Assembly (NCBI GenBank): GCA_023212725.1
Contig: JALBYF010000012.1
Span: 1 to 64,000, forward strand
Direction: 5' to 3'
DNA: 64,000 bases
From: Tranzscheliella williamsii
Lineage: Eukaryota; Basidiomycota; Ustilaginomycetes; Ustilaginales; Ustilaginaceae
The notes beneath the pieces are model-generated. The model was given only the letters and a program-made list of their open reading frames with translations, did not search any database and was not told where the DNA came from. How positions within the stretch are numbered: position 1 is the stretch's first letter; each line of letters begins with the position of its first letter. Made by a program: the position numbers and the translations under genes. This document shows, in pieces, positions 16,298 to 26,971 of this stretch.

Positions 16298-19200
16298 CTA
16301 GGCAAAGGCATCCTGCCAGTCAGCGCCGTCGCCGTCGGCCTTGTCGGCGTTGGTGAAGGTGAGGAAGTTCTGAGGGCGGTGAATCTCGTCCCAGAAGGCG
16401 GCGGGGCGGTCGAGGACGAGGGTGTACTTGATGTTGTTGGTCCACTGCGCCGAGAGCGAGAGGCCGTAGTTCCAAGCGCCTTCGCTCGGCGTGAGCGTGG
16501 TGCCCAGGATCCGGTCCGACAGCAGCAGCTGCACCCGTTCCATCGCAGTGGACGCGTTGAAGCTCGCGCCGCCGCCCGTCGCGGCCACCTCGGCCTCGTT
16601 TGCTTTCCGGCCCCACTCGAAGCCGGACACGGTCAGATTGTAGGCCGACAGCGAGACCGAGCCGGGCGTAAAGGCGCACGAGATGCAGACCGTGCTCGCA
16701 CCCCACTCTGGATGATTGGCCATCATCCGCGCATGCATGGCCACGTCCTGAGGCGGCAGATGCGGCAGATCCATCGAAGAAGTCTTGATCCAGCCTAACG
16801 GCTCAAGATCGTTCAGCATAAACTCGTGCTGCGGCAGGGCATCAGGCAGCTCGACCCGGCTGTTCGATCCGCGTTGCGGAACCCATACAATCACCTTGAT
16901 TTCCTTGATGGACGGCGCGTCCGGCGGCGAAACACCGTACATGTATCCAGCGACCTGCGTGCGAAGATCGGCGTTGACAATAAAAGTCTTCAAGATGTTC
17001 TTCGGCATGACATAGGTCAATGAGCCGACATCATCCTTGATGTCATCGTTCGAAACGTAGAGATGTTGGCATCGAAGAGGCAGGTTGGTCGCAGACAATG
17101 CACGAATTCGCCAGTCCGACTTGGAGCTGAAGACCTTGTTCTCATATTGAGTCGTCGTGACGGTTTGGATCTCCTCTCCGTGCACATTGACCGTCTTGAC
17201 CTGCGTCGCCGTCACTTGCTGTGCCGCTTCGGTCGATTTCTCTAGCTCGGCCATCTGTTGGCGCTGGACCGACGGCGCCTGGATCGTCATACCCAGGATG
17301 ATATCTCGGATCTCCGACGAGGTGAGCGAGTTGACATTGACATTGTTTCGCTTGCCAAAGTCAGCCAGAATCAGGTCTCGCAGCTGGATCTCGACCTTGA
17401 TCCATTCTTCATCGGCCAGCGTGGGCCACAAGTGATGTGGCTCGGTTACGACACCGGGATGAGGACGCAGGATGATCTTGGCCTTCTCCTGGTTGACGTG
17501 CAGAGCACGGAGCAACAAGATCAACCGCGAAAAGGCGGTGAAGCTGCTGACGTTGGACATCCAGTTGTCGTACGACGAGTAAAGGACCATCTGCGGCTGC
17601 GTAGCCTTGAGCACCATATCGCCAATGCTCTCCAGCTTGAGGAAGGACTGGAACGGCAACTGCAGCTCGGATCCAACAATGGACAAGTTAGGGAAATCAA
17701 GCGAATGCGTTTCGAGGGGATCCAACATGCCTTTTCTCGACACTATGATACGTTTCGGCTGCTCCTCGACCGGCAGACTTCGCACCAAAGCAATGGTCTC
17801 TTCTGCCGTCTTCCACTTGGCTAGCTGTCCAAGACGCTTCTGGCCAGCCCAGACCGAGGTATGGATGATCTTGAGGAAGAGCTGACCTGTCCTCGGGTTC
17901 AGAATGATGATGGCGCCGTTGATCGGCTTGGTAACCAAGTTGCCCTCAAAGGTGCGGTGGATAGTAACTCGATAGACGTTGGTATCGTCGACGAACCAAA
18001 TAATCTGGTTGCTGAACAGTTCTGCGTAGTTGTTGGAGTTCAGGTAGGGTTCGGTAGGCTCAGAGCTGTACAGTTGCAAGCTCTTCCGCACACGATCGCG
18101 AAGAACGTATAGAGAAGGATTGGCCTTCATGATCTTGGTCATCGCTTGCTGGATTAGCGGCTTGCTTCCAGGGAACCAAATACCGTAGGCGGAGTGAGTG
18201 TTGTACGCCAGGTCGACGCCGATCAGCGCGCCTGTAGCCGATGGATAGATCGAAGTATTGTCGCTTGTGTAGTCAAGGAACTTGGCTCGACAGTAGCGCT
18301 CGATGTCATGTGAGTCGTAGTCTCCCCACCGGAGCTGCACATCCACCCACCACTTGTTACCGCTTGATCCATCCATCACGTCTCTTGAGTCCGTCAGCAA
18401 AGAGGGTCGTGACATCGGCCACTTGTAGCTGGCGAACAGCAGAATGTCGGAGCTGGAAGCCGTCAGACGGTAGGACTTTCGAGGATGGATGGTCTCCTTC
18501 TGCACAGTCTCGATAGAGAGCGCTTCGAGTTCTTGATCAAAGACCTGGCACAAGTCCATGACAATGGATTCATGGATCTTCTGCCACAGATGGGCTCGGA
18601 AGAGCTGGATGTACGAGATCTTGAGTGACGGCATTTTGCCCGACATGAGCACACCGCAGAGGTCAAGCTGCACTTGGAAGCCGATGTAGACACTGCTGCG
18701 GTTGAGCGTGGGCGACCACCACAGCGTGAATCGTCGGTTGGGGATCTGCGACAGACCCGAACGCTGAGCATTTGTCAAGCGCTTTTGCTGCATGCTGTCT
18801 TCGAAAGAGGAAGATTTCTCCCAAAATAGACCTTCCCAAGTCGGGTGGCCGGTGGCAGCGAAGAGAGAATGCTCTAAAATCGTCTCGACACCTCCAAGAG
18901 CAGCGATAGTGTCGGTACGGAGCTGATTGAGATTGTGCAGTTTGCCATCATGCCGCTGATTGGTCCACGCAAAAGGCTGTGATTTAGCGATCTGATACTT
19001 TTTAAACTCCTGTCGGACTCTCCAAAGCTTGTCATAGGACAGAATCGTTCTGTCCTTCTGGAACAACGTCGCGATACGGGGAAGGCCGCGGTGGAATGAG
19101 TCTTCCAAGTCCTCAAGCGTCAGGCGACGGTTCTGCTCGTTGGCCTCCTTTCGTTTTTGGGCATACTCTTGCCACACCCTAGCGGAATCCTCGAACTCGG

Positions 19201-22200
19201 AAGCCCACGGCGTGATGTAACGGTATAGGGCGGGTAGCAGCTGGTCGTCTTGGCTCGAGAGACCAGCTCGGAAATGCGTGATACCGGTGGTTGTCTGCCT
19301 TGAGTATTTTAGATCCGAAGCCGGAATCAGGACATGGCCCATAGATAGCATGCCAAGACCCCCCAATTCTTTGGGCGAGGCCAGGATCTGGATGGGCCAT
19401 CGTGAGGGCATTTTACTGTTGACACCTGACTTGATCCTGTTAATCACCTTGTTTTCGCTCTTGACCAGCAAGTCTAACATCTCTTCAGTATTCACTACGG
19501 CTTCACGATAGTAGGTCATGAGAGCAATGAGGCAGGAGTTCCACTTGTTGGCGATTTTGCTGAACGGAGCTGCGCCAGCCGACATGAGGAGGGCACGGAC
19601 GCGGTTGTTGAAGTTGGTAATGCCTTCCTCCGAGACGCGCAGATATGCCGTGGCCGAGCGCTCTCCTGAGCTGGCTTGAACCAGCGGCCAGACGCCATCC
19701 TTGGCAACGTCGACATCGTCTTGGCGAATCTTGGGCAGGATGCGAGCCTCGAAGCCCAGCATTGAGAAGAGCAGATTGGGGTTGTCTCTACTGTAGACGG
19801 AACAAAAAGTATCCTCCCATTCAATGGTGGTCAGACTTCGAGGCAGACTGTTCTTGACAGTCCAGAAGACGGCTCGACCCAGGTTGACATCCTGCTTGAC
19901 CAGACGCATTCGAGCATCACGAGGCCAGCACTTGCGGTTGTTGTATCCAATCACGTTGCTGTTGTTGGGGTCTGGATTGGCGGTTAAGTAACGCTGCACC
20001 AGATCACGCGCCTCATCCGCGCTGAACCGATACAGAATATGGATCCTGTCCACGTAGCGGGTATAAAGCCGGATGGGATGCTTTGTTTCGGTGGCTGTAT
20101 CGCGGAACTGGAACAAGCCATTGGGCATGTTGGGAGGCCCAGCCATTTCGTTGGCTCTTTGCAGGCCCAATATCAACAAATCAAGAACGAGACCATAATA
20201 CTGAAACACAAAGGCGCTGAACTGGAGACCGCGGATCAGGCCGTATGAGTTGACGTGCGACATGTCCTTGAATACGATCGAGATGTTGTTCTTGGCAGTA
20301 ATGTAGTCGGCCAGATTATGATCCATGATGAGCCGGAGGAGCCGGTTGAGCATGGTCAAATCAATCTTTTCAAACACTTTGCTAAGAGTGGTTTCCATCA
20401 AGACGTTGCTTTGACCCTCCGAGGTGTCCCAGATTTCGTGGGCGTTGTTGATACCGTTGCACCACTTGTAGACGAGCAGTGGCGCGGGCTCGGAATCGCT
20501 GGGCTTGATCCAAGCCGGGAAGAGCTGTCGCTTGTCGCCTTCGTACGACAGATACTGGCTCAGATAAGCGTCCGTAATCTTTTCAATCGGTTCAATGTCG
20601 TAGGTGGGTGTCAGCTTGTTGAAAGTGTCGAAGAACTCAAAACCTGCTTCTTTGAAGGCGCGCTGCGTCAGCATCAAGCGCTTGATCCTAGCCAGAGTTT
20701 CGTGTGGGTTGTCGAAAGCTTGTTCAATCAAGGCCATCTCCTCTCTTTGGCTTTGATTCAGCCGGCCCTTGACGGAATAGGACTCTTTAAGACCTTCAAG
20801 GGCAAGAACAAGGATTTTGGTATCATGCTTAAAGTTGAGGGATGGAAAGGGAATTGGACTGAACTTTCGAGCCTCCAGCCATTGGACAGTAGCCGTGAAG
20901 GCCGCCACTCCGACTTCCGATGTGATGTAAGGACCACTCTTGAGATAGTCGGTCTGGCGCTCGTGCTCCGCTCTGAGATACAAACGGGTGAGTCGACCTT
21001 GATTCTTACGGACGGCGGTTTTGTCCACTGTTGCTCCTCTTGCAATCCTGGCTCTTTGAGAATGCGCCACAGAAGTCCACCAATCGAACTTCTGTTTGAT
21101 GTACCGTAGGAGTAGATTCTCTATTGCAGGTGGAAGATTTGGTTTCCAGGGGATGTTGGCTCGAACAGCCCGGTAGCCTTCCGACATATGGCTCATGATG
21201 GTTTTGAGCTTGTTGGCTTTCAATCCCTCGGGCATGCTGTCGAGCAGATCGCTGAGAACAGCAGCTCTCAGCTCGAGGTCGAAGTTCGCCTCGACCCGCT
21301 GCTTCGTGATGGAGGGAGCTCCGTTGCGCCCGCCTCTGCCTTGGAATTGACGCGCTAGCAGATTCGAGAGCCATCGTTCGAGTAGAGGCACAAGTCCTCG
21401 GAGGAAGAAGATCCATACTCTCCAAGAAGGCGCCCAGAACCCAACACCCGGACCTTTACCGACGCCAGCGGAGTTGAAGCGATAGTAGATAACGTGCTTG
21501 AGGTCTTTGCAAGCTCGAATCTGCCGCATGATGCGATACTTGTATCTGTACGCCCCTGAAAGCGTAGCAATGTGGTTGAAGAGATACTGCAGGCCGTCGG
21601 CAAGTTGGAAAGCGTCGATCGAGCCCAACCGGAACTGAACATGCGAATCGACGACCAGTTTCATGATGCGACCGAGTTCTCTGATCAAGTGGAAGGCGTT
21701 TCCGAAACGGCTCTTCTTCCTCTCTTTGGTGGTCAGTGTCTTTGTCGGCTTTAGATTCATATTGTAGTCTAGATGGAGGTAAGAGGCGCCCTTTCGATGA
21801 ATGAGAAGGTTCATCATGTTGAACGACTGTTTGGCCACCTGAAGACCTGCCTCGAGCCAATCAATCGAGGTGTTTTGGAAAAACTTGGTGTTGTTCAACT
21901 CCTTGAGCAGATGGGTGCGCTTGTGCACCTTCTGCTTACGATCGTGAAGGCTGTTATAGACGTAGGACTTGAGAAGCTTCTGATAAGATACGCGTACCTT
22001 GACAGGCTGATTGGGGGGACAGTGTTCCAGATACCAGTTTTGTATCAAAGGCACATCCACGGCCCTTCTCGTTTTGCCGCTGCGCATATTGTAGGGCTTT
22101 GGCGCCCACCAGAGCGCTATAGCATCTGCTGTCAGATCTCTTTCTAGGGGCTCTGTTTCCAAGAAGGGTGTCACTTCTTCTGGCAATGAGAAGGCGACCT

Positions 22201-23443
22201 CGTCGGGCAGCTCGTCATCGCCCTGGACGCCCTCACCGAACACCTCGTCTTCGTGGCTCAGCACAGGGGTGCCGTCGTCAAACTCGGACCGGAATGCATT
22301 GGCACTGGACAAGGAACGTCCCGAGATGGGATTGATGACTGGATCAAAGTAGAAAGCTTGGTCGATCTCGTCGGACCGTATGTAGACGTTCTTTGGCTCG
22401 TGATAAGTGCCGATGTGAACGGAACGGGGCCGGCTGTTGTAGAGATGGGGAAAAGCAACGCGGTACTCTGTGCGGATCTGCTGGCGAATGATAACTTTGC
22501 GGAAATCGGTAAAGTCGGTGAAATCGTCGTCGAAACCATCGGTGTCCTTGTAAAGCGGTTCGAACTTGGGCCCGCCGGGGATGGCCATATTGAGAGCCTT
22601 TGCAGTGAAGAAGGCCTTCTTGTCGAAGAGGTGGTAGTAATTTCTGTCTCCGATGGTAGAGTCGCTGAGAAGAGTCTTGCCGAGCCGGTGGAGTGTAGCC
22701 ATCTGTGGCAGATCGAGATTCCAGAACTTGTACGAGGAGCCGTTGACGTGCTTGCGATTGTCGATTAGGGGCTTATGGTCATAGAACCAGTCGATGACGG
22801 CGCCATCTTCTTCGTCGTCCAGTTCGAGTTGGATGGCTTCGAGCGGCTCCACGTCGAGCAGATTATCGGAGTAGTCGACGACAGGTTCTTCGTCGTCGAA
22901 CGGAGGGAATCGCATACGCTTGAAGTGGCGTCGATCGCGCTTTTCACGTCGCATTGCTATCCACATGGTTGCCCACTGCGCGTGGAAGACTGGCTCGATT
23001 ACCTTGGGTACTTCGTTGACAAAGGTGATGGCACCGGTGATGTGGTAAAGGACAGGCACCTCACGGACCTGCTCCCACGGCATGGGGATGTTCTCTAGCA
23101 CTTTCATCATCGCGTGCGGTACATACTTGAGAGCACCGAGATGGACACGCTTGTCCTGCCTGTATTTGCGATTGGTCATATCACCGTGCTCCTTGATGAC
23201 CTTGCGAAGCACCTCTGGTGGCATTTCCTGCTTGCCAGTGTCGACAAAGCCAGTCTTACCCCTTCTGTCGCCATACCTTCGGCTCTGTGTCTGTTGCCAC
23301 TTTTTGGCTTTGGCTTGTATCTGTTCTGAGGAGAGATAGGGAGGCTCGTTGAACGGCAAGGTAGCGGGCATGCCTGGTGGCGGACCACGCATGGCAGCGG
23401 GCGCGGTAGGTGGGGCGCCTCGGTAGCCTGGCGGGCCCGACAT
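16298..23443 (-). CDS. PRP8: Pre-mRNA-splicing factor Prp8
   Basis: One uninterrupted 2381-codon frame starts at the ATG at 23443. Prp8 is the central protein of the U5 snRNP and scaffolds the spliceosome catalytic RNA. Conserved blocks run through the whole length: [18 protein letters not shown] near the start, the PROCN part ([20 protein letters not shown]), the reverse-transcriptase-like and linker parts, the endonuclease-like and RNase H-like parts ([20 protein letters not shown]), and a C-terminal Jab1/MPN domain (about 2120-2330; [35 protein letters not shown]). The length equals that of ordinary Prp8, and the usual intein insertion sites are uninterrupted, so there is no intein. The N-terminal 25 residues are Pro/Gly-rich as in relatives. 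A 7.1-kb gene without an intron points to an intron-poor genome. Confidence 0.98.
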   Translation of the reverse strand: MSGPPGYRGAPPTAPAAMRGPPPGMPATLPFNEPPYLSSEQIQAKAKKWQQTQSRRYGDRRGKTGFVDTGKQEMPPEVLRKVIKEHGDMTNRKYRQDKRVHLGALKYVPHAMMKVLENIPMPWEQVREVPVLYHITGAITFVNEVPKVIEPVFHAQWATMWIAMRREKRDRRHFKRMRFPPFDDEEPVVDYSDNLLDVEPLEAIQLELDDEEDGAVIDWFYDHKPLIDNRKHVNGSSYKFWNLDLPQMATLHRLGKTLLSDSTIGDRNYYHLFDKKAFFTAKALNMAIPGGPKFEPLYKDTDGFDDDFTDFTDFRKVIIRQQIRTEYRVAFPHLYNSRPRSVHIGTYHEPKNVYIRSDEIDQAFYFDPVINPISGRSLSSANAFRSEFDDGTPVLSHEDEVFGEGVQGDDELPDEVAFSLPEEVTPFLETEPLERDLTADAIALWWAPKPYNMRSGKTRRAVDVPLIQNWYLEHCPPNQPVKVRVSYQKLLKSYVYNSLHDRKQKVHKRTHLLKELNNTKFFQNTSIDWLEAGLQVAKQSFNMMNLLIHRKGASYLHLDYNMNLKPTKTLTTKERKKSRFGNAFHLIRELGRIMKLVVDSHVQFRLGSIDAFQLADGLQYLFNHIATLSGAYRYKYRIMRQIRACKDLKHVIYYRFNSAGVGKGPGVGFWAPSWRVWIFFLRGLVPLLERWLSNLLARQFQGRGGRNGAPSITKQRVEANFDLELRAAVLSDLLDSMPEGLKANKLKTIMSHMSEGYRAVRANIPWKPNLPPAIENLLLRYIKQKFDWWTSVAHSQRARIARGATVDKTAVRKNQGRLTRLYLRAEHERQTDYLKSGPYITSEVGVAAFTATVQWLEARKFSPIPFPSLNFKHDTKILVLALEGLKESYSVKGRLNQSQREEMALIEQAFDNPHETLARIKRLMLTQRAFKEAGFEFFDTFNKLTPTYDIEPIEKITDAYLSQYLSYEGDKRQLFPAWIKPSDSEPAPLLVYKWCNGINNAHEIWDTSEGQSNVLMETTLSKVFEKIDLTMLNRLLRLIMDHNLADYITAKNNISIVFKDMSHVNSYGLIRGLQFSAFVFQYYGLVLDLLILGLQRANEMAGPPNMPNGLFQFRDTATETKHPIRLYTRYVDRIHILYRFSADEARDLVQRYLTANPDPNNSNVIGYNNRKCWPRDARMRLVKQDVNLGRAVFWTVKNSLPRSLTTIEWEDTFCSVYSRDNPNLLFSMLGFEARILPKIRQDDVDVAKDGVWPLVQASSGERSATAYLRVSEEGITNFNNRVRALLMSAGAAPFSKIANKWNSCLIALMTYYREAVVNTEEMLDLLVKSENKVINRIKSGVNSKMPSRWPIQILASPKELGGLGMLSMGHVLIPASDLKYSRQTTTGITHFRAGLSSQDDQLLPALYRYITPWASEFEDSARVWQEYAQKRKEANEQNRRLTLEDLEDSFHRGLPRIATLFQKDRTILSYDKLWRVRQEFKKYQIAKSQPFAWTNQRHDGKLHNLNQLRTDTIAALGGVETILEHSLFAATGHPTWEGLFWEKSSSFEDSMQQKRLTNAQRSGLSQIPNRRFTLWWSPTLNRSSVYIGFQVQLDLCGVLMSGKMPSLKISYIQLFRAHLWQKIHESIVMDLCQVFDQELEALSIETVQKETIHPRKSYRLTASSSDILLFASYKWPMSRPSLLTDSRDVMDGSSGNKWWVDVQLRWGDYDSHDIERYCRAKFLDYTSDNTSIYPSATGALIGVDLAYNTHSAYGIWFPGSKPLIQQAMTKIMKANPSLYVLRDRVRKSLQLYSSEPTEPYLNSNNYAELFSNQIIWFVDDTNVYRVTIHRTFEGNLVTKPINGAIIILNPRTGQLFLKIIHTSVWAGQKRLGQLAKWKTAEETIALVRSLPVEEQPKRIIVSRKGMLDPLETHSLDFPNLSIVGSELQLPFQSFLKLESIGDMVLKATQPQMVLYSSYDNWMSNVSSFTAFSRLILLLRALHVNQEKAKIILRPHPGVVTEPHHLWPTLADEEWIKVEIQLRDLILADFGKRNNVNVNSLTSSEIRDIILGMTIQAPSVQRQQMAELEKSTEAAQQVTATQVKTVNVHGEEIQTVTTTQYENKVFSSKSDWRIRALSATNLPLRCQHLYVSNDDIKDDVGSLTYVMPKNILKTFIVNADLRTQVAGYMYGVSPPDAPSIKEIKVIVWVPQRGSNSRVELPDALPQHEFMLNDLEPLGWIKTSSMDLPHLPPQDVAMHARMMANHPEWGASTVCISCAFTPGSVSLSAYNLTVSGFEWGRKANEAEVAATGGGASFNASTAMERVQLLLSDRILGTTLTPSEGAWNYGLSLSAQWTNNIKYTLVLDRPAAFWDEIHRPQNFLTFTNADKADGDGADWQDAFA

Positions 23444-24043
23444 GGCTGCCGATATGTGGCGGCGACCGGCCTCTACTCTACGTTAAGCGCGTGTTCTGCC
23501 TGCAAGAGTGTGAGGGATGATAGAGTGTTCGACCTAACGGTGCTGCGAGACGGGCAAGTATGGGCGTAGCAGGCGTTTGGCTCACAGCGTTGATGGCCAG
23601 ACGGTACTGCTGACTCGGCAGCTTCTCGAGGATGTCGCAGTCCAACGGCCAAGGGTAGAATTATGAAGAGGTGGCGGACACAGCGTGACAGGCGGGCGGT
23701 GAGGGTGTGGATGGGACAATCGAAGAGGATGAGAAGGTCGCAGTTGAAATGATGTCTGCAAACACCCACCAAGGATCTGCCGGCTGAGCCAATACTGACT
23801 TGTCCCGCGCGATTGAAAAAAGTTCGAAATCGGCGGCTTCGCTTCTTGATCCACTCAGCGCCAAATCGGGGAACACGGATCGGGTGCCACAAAACAAATC
23901 TTACAACGGGCGAGCGTGCTTAATTTACATCCAAGTGGAGTGATGCGTGGCCCGACCATGGAACGAACGCTTCCCTATGAATATACACATCAGGGCATTC
24001 ATCCCTCTCTACGCTCAGAAACAGATACTATCCGCCAGACAGC
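23444..24043. other. Divergent promoter of Prp8 and the acidic-protein gene
   Basis: This 600-base stretch lies between two divergent starts. Overlapping minus-strand ORFs of 78-139 codons occur but share no recognisable family features and overlap one another. Sequence near 24000 shows a pyrimidine-rich leader before the ATG at 24044. Confidence 0.4.
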
Positions 24044-24671
24044 ATGTCGTCCTCCGAAGCAAGACAGGAGGGCGAGAGCATAGCAGGAAGCTCTCGTCAG
24101 AGCGAAACTGTGCCTTCTTTACGTCAGGAGGGTGTCGAAGCGACCCGGTCGAGCGATATCCAACACATTATAGTGGATGACGACGACGACGACGACGAAG
24201 AGATCGCCAAGCACGAAGAGGGCGACGACGATGGCGATGACGATGGCGATGACAATGACAACGCGGACGACGATGATGACGACGACCGCTTCAATGTGGA
24301 GATGACGGCGCGCGACCAGACCCTTGACGCTGGTTCGTCTGCCAAGGGGAGAAAGCACGTAACTAGAATACAGAGCGCCCTGGACGAGGATATGGCAGCC
24401 GAACTGACAGACAGGAGAGAGGACAGAGTAGGTCTTGTGACTATGGTATAGATATGGATACAGGATACTGACACGTCGCCATCTCGCATGCCTTGCGCTG
24501 TGTCCGCGGATGGAACAGTTATTGGACGAAAAGATCCGCACTCGCTATCTACAAGGTGAGTTGTGCTGACCGGTCTGCTTCTGCTCTCTTTCGAAGCTAT
24601 CGGAACTAACTTCCTGGCACGTTCTGCCTGGCGCATACGTAGAGATCGGCGACATCTTCGAGAACGAATGA
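24044..24671 (+). CDS. Small acidic hypothetical protein, 3 exons
   Basis: Exons are 24044-24427, 24519-24555 and 24643-24671, giving 149 residues. The first intron starts GTAGGT and has an ACTGAC branch site; the second starts GTGAGT and has an ACTAAC branch site. In each case the first AG after the branch gives the acceptor used here. Residues about 44-82 are almost all Asp/Glu with a few Gly and Asn. The rest (VTRIQSALDEDMAAEL, then LLDEKIRTRYLQEIGDIFENE across the small exons) looks like a C-terminal helix that could be a binding module. The last two exons are very small (37 and 29 bases). The acidic run suggests a nuclear or chaperone-like role, but that is only a guess; I do not recognise the family. 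Confidence 0.55.
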
Positions 24672-24833
24672 AGCGGAACCGTTATCGACCCTCCTGTGCC
24701 GGAACAGGGCTGTGATCGTATCATTCTTGTCCAGCTTGTGCTGCCCGGTGGACTGGTCCTCATTGATGGTCTTTTAGCGCGTAGCTGGTCATCATTGTTC
24801 CGTAGGAGAAACACGTTACGCATTACCATTGAG

Positions 24834-24838
24834 CTAGG

Positions 24839-24875
<37 letters not shown>

Positions 24876-25211
24876 TTGGTTCTGGTTCTGGTTCTCATTC
24901 TCATCCTGGTTCTGGTTCTGGTTCCGGCTGTGGTTTGGGTTGTGGTTTTCCTGCTGCGAGAGGCCTGGCTGGGTGCCCGGGTCGTCCTGCTCGTTGTTCT
25001 CGTGGTGCGAATGCTGAGGGTATGCATGAGCTCGAGCTATGGGGTCCGTCTGATGGTCGAGCAGGGAGCCAGACTCGTCGGGACGCATGGAAGCGAACGA
25101 GGAGGCGGTCCGGTTGGGGTTCTGCTGCAGTATCCTCGCCCGGCGTTGCGCTTTGAGCGTCTCGACGTCAGACTCCTGCACCGACAGGCTTGTGGGAGCC
25201 CGTCGAAGCAT
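24834..25211 (-). CDS. Possible Q/N-rich small protein
   Basis: The ATG at 25211 opens a 125-codon frame. Residues 1-50 are ordinary sequence (QESDVETLKAQRRARILQQ, including an RRAR basic patch). Later residues are His/Gln/Asn-rich, and the last about 40 are Gln-Asn repeats encoded by a hexanucleotide tandem array. The N-terminal basic helix followed by a polar region recalls Get2/CAML-type proteins, but no membrane segments follow, and I found no convincing downstream exon. It ends convergently with the acidic-protein gene. The first 40 codons are the only part arguing for a real gene, and it could be fortuitous. Confidence 0.35.
24838..24929 (+). repeat. TGGTTC hexanucleotide tandem repeat
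   Basis: About 14-15 units of TGGTTC, with a few single-base variants (TGGTTT, TCATTC, TCATCC). On the minus strand it would encode Gln-Asn, and on the plus strand Leu-Val, in frame. Confidence 0.85.
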
Positions 25212-25699
25212 AGTTGAATGATGAGGCTAGTGGGAAGACGCCGTGGTGGACATCCATCAACATGGTAGTCGCAGTCATAAGTGCGAGTGTGAGTGCGCTG
25301 GCAGACAAAGGAAGCTGCGCCATTCAAGATAAATGAATAAATAGGCCGCAAAAATGCGAAAGGAATTGTCGAGAAAAAGCGAGTTTATCGCCAATGCGCA
25401 CTTGGCAGCTTGTTCTTGATCGAAAGGGAAAGGTTGTCAGGCTACCATCACCGTCTTGAAGAGGGGACCCTCGACTGCCATATCTGCGGACACGAGCGGA
25501 AGCAAGCACCGCCGCCAGCCGACCAGCCAACGACCCCGGGGGATATGGCTTGTGAGGAAGACCGCGTCATGACCGCTTCGACAAGCGTAGCACTCTGACT
25601 AGATCTCCTTACGTAGAGGGCTGACTGGGCTGCTTCCGCTGCCTTGCTTCGAAGCACGTTCGGGAAGTAGGTGCGCCTGAGTTTCTGTGGATCCGCGCC
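25212..25699. other. Intergenic, upstream of the WTAP-like gene
   Basis: About 490 bases between the possible Q/N ORF and the ATG at 25700. Short ORFs on both strands are not family-like. The 3' part likely holds the promoter and leader of the downstream gene. Confidence 0.35.
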
Positions 25700-26905
25700 A
25701 TGTCTGGCCCCGGTCGCCGGCAGTCGTACGCCCAGCAGCCCGGGTACGCTGCGCGATATCCTCCTGCGTCTTCGCAGCCGTATCCGCCGCCGTATCCGCC
25801 GCTGCAGCACGCTCCGCCGCAGTACGGCTATGCACCGGCCGGGGGCTACGGCCATGCGGGGGCGCTACAGCAGCCTTACGCACCCGCGCAGCCGTACTAC
25901 CCGCAGCAGTATGCAGGCGCACCGTACCAGCAAGCATACGAAGGCCCTTACGGGGCCGCTTACGGGTACGCCGCGGCAGGCGCCTACCCCGGAGCGTTCC
26001 CAGAGGTCTATCCAGCGGCGCCCGACCATGACTACATGAACAGGCCGACAGGCTCACAAGCAAGTGCCAGTGGACACCTCTCTCCGCACCCGGCCGCGGC
26101 GGGGTCCAGCCCGCAGCCGAGCGCAGGGGGTGGCAGGTCGCCGATGCCGCCGCCGGAGATGAGCGCGACGATCGATGCGCAAGTGTCACGGCTGAGCCTG
26201 CAGGGGGTGGGGCGGACAAACACGGCGTCGCTGCCGGCGAAACCGCCGAGTGCAGGCTCGGAAGCGGTCGAGGTGGGCACGGCGGGAGGGCCGGTGGGTT
26301 CCGAGATGTCTCTCCGGTATCCTGCGCTGCCGGAGGTGCCTGCGAGGGCTGCGACGCCGGAGGAGGTGGGGGCGGGAGGGGAGCGGATGCGCGCCTACGT
26401 AGGCTCGCTGAAGGCGGTCATCGGGGCGTACGAGGCGCGGGACGAGATGCTGCGTCTGCGCACCGAAGCGGTCGGCTTCCGGCCGCGCGAGGCGTGGGCC
26501 GCCTGGCAGCGATCTACTGCCAAAGGTGCAGAGAGTCCAGCAGGCGCAGAGGAAGAGGGTGCGGCCGTGCTGGGCGTGCGCTTGCTGCAGCGGGTCGACA
26601 CGTTGACGCGCGAGAACGCCGAGCTGGGCAACCTGCTCGCTCGCCGCGGTGGCGAGGCTTCCGCCGCGCTCCGCAACGAGGTCGCCGACGCCCACCGCCT
26701 GATCGCCGCCCTCGACACCGCGCTCGCCCAGGCAGAGGCGCGCGCCGCCGCCGCCCAGCGCGCCCTCGACGCCGCCTGCTCCCACCACTCCACCCCCATC
26801 CTCCCCGCCCCTCCCCCCGCCGACACCAAACCACCGCGCCACCGCACCCCCACCCCACGCCGTACCGCCAACGGCCGCAAACCACCCCCCACCCCACCTG
26901 CGTGA
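25700..26905 (+). CDS. Coiled-coil protein resembling WTAP/Mum2
   Basis: The ATG at 25700 gives 401 residues in one exon. Residues 1-150 are Pro/Tyr/Ala/Gln-rich with repeated YPP and PQY units (low-complexity, possibly phase-separating). Residues about 228-360 are helical. MRAYVGSLKAVIGAYEARDEM is followed by LLQRVDTLTRENAELGNLL and LRNEVADAHRLIAALDTALA, with the heptad-like pattern and the ENAELG and LI-ALD landmarks seen in WTAP/Mum2, the scaffold of the mRNA N6-adenosine methyltransferase complex. The C-terminal 40 residues are Pro/Thr/Arg-rich. The family call rests on a short coiled-coil resemblance and could be wrong; other coiled-coil proteins share such features. Confidence 0.6.
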   Translation: MSGPGRRQSYAQQPGYAARYPPASSQPYPPPYPPLQHAPPQYGYAPAGGYGHAGALQQPYAPAQPYYPQQYAGAPYQQAYEGPYGAAYGYAAAGAYPGAFPEVYPAAPDHDYMNRPTGSQASASGHLSPHPAAAGSSPQPSAGGGRSPMPPPEMSATIDAQVSRLSLQGVGRTNTASLPAKPPSAGSEAVEVGTAGGPVGSEMSLRYPALPEVPARAATPEEVGAGGERMRAYVGSLKAVIGAYEARDEMLRLRTEAVGFRPREAWAAWQRSTAKGAESPAGAEEEGAAVLGVRLLQRVDTLTRENAELGNLLARRGGEASAALRNEVADAHRLIAALDTALAQAEARAAAAQRALDAACSHHSTPILPAPPPADTKPPRHRTPTPRRTANGRKPPPTPPA

Positions 26906-26971
26906 ACACAGCCAGTTGGCTCTCCGAGAACACTTTCTATTGCGTGCGAACAGCGCGGTGCGCAGGCTAGG

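Noticed and set aside
16298..23443. Intein within Prp8
   Set aside because: Prp8 is a frequent fungal intein host, but the protein has normal length, and the conserved blocks where inteins insert are continuous.
23473..23897. Three overlapping minus ORFs upstream of Prp8
   Set aside because: They overlap each other in different frames, show no family features, and Prp8 already has its complete N-terminus.
24696..25217. 173-codon plus ORF with Leu-Val repeats resembling membrane helices
   Set aside because: It starts at GTG, not ATG, and the hydrophobic repeat is only the translation of the TGGTTC array.
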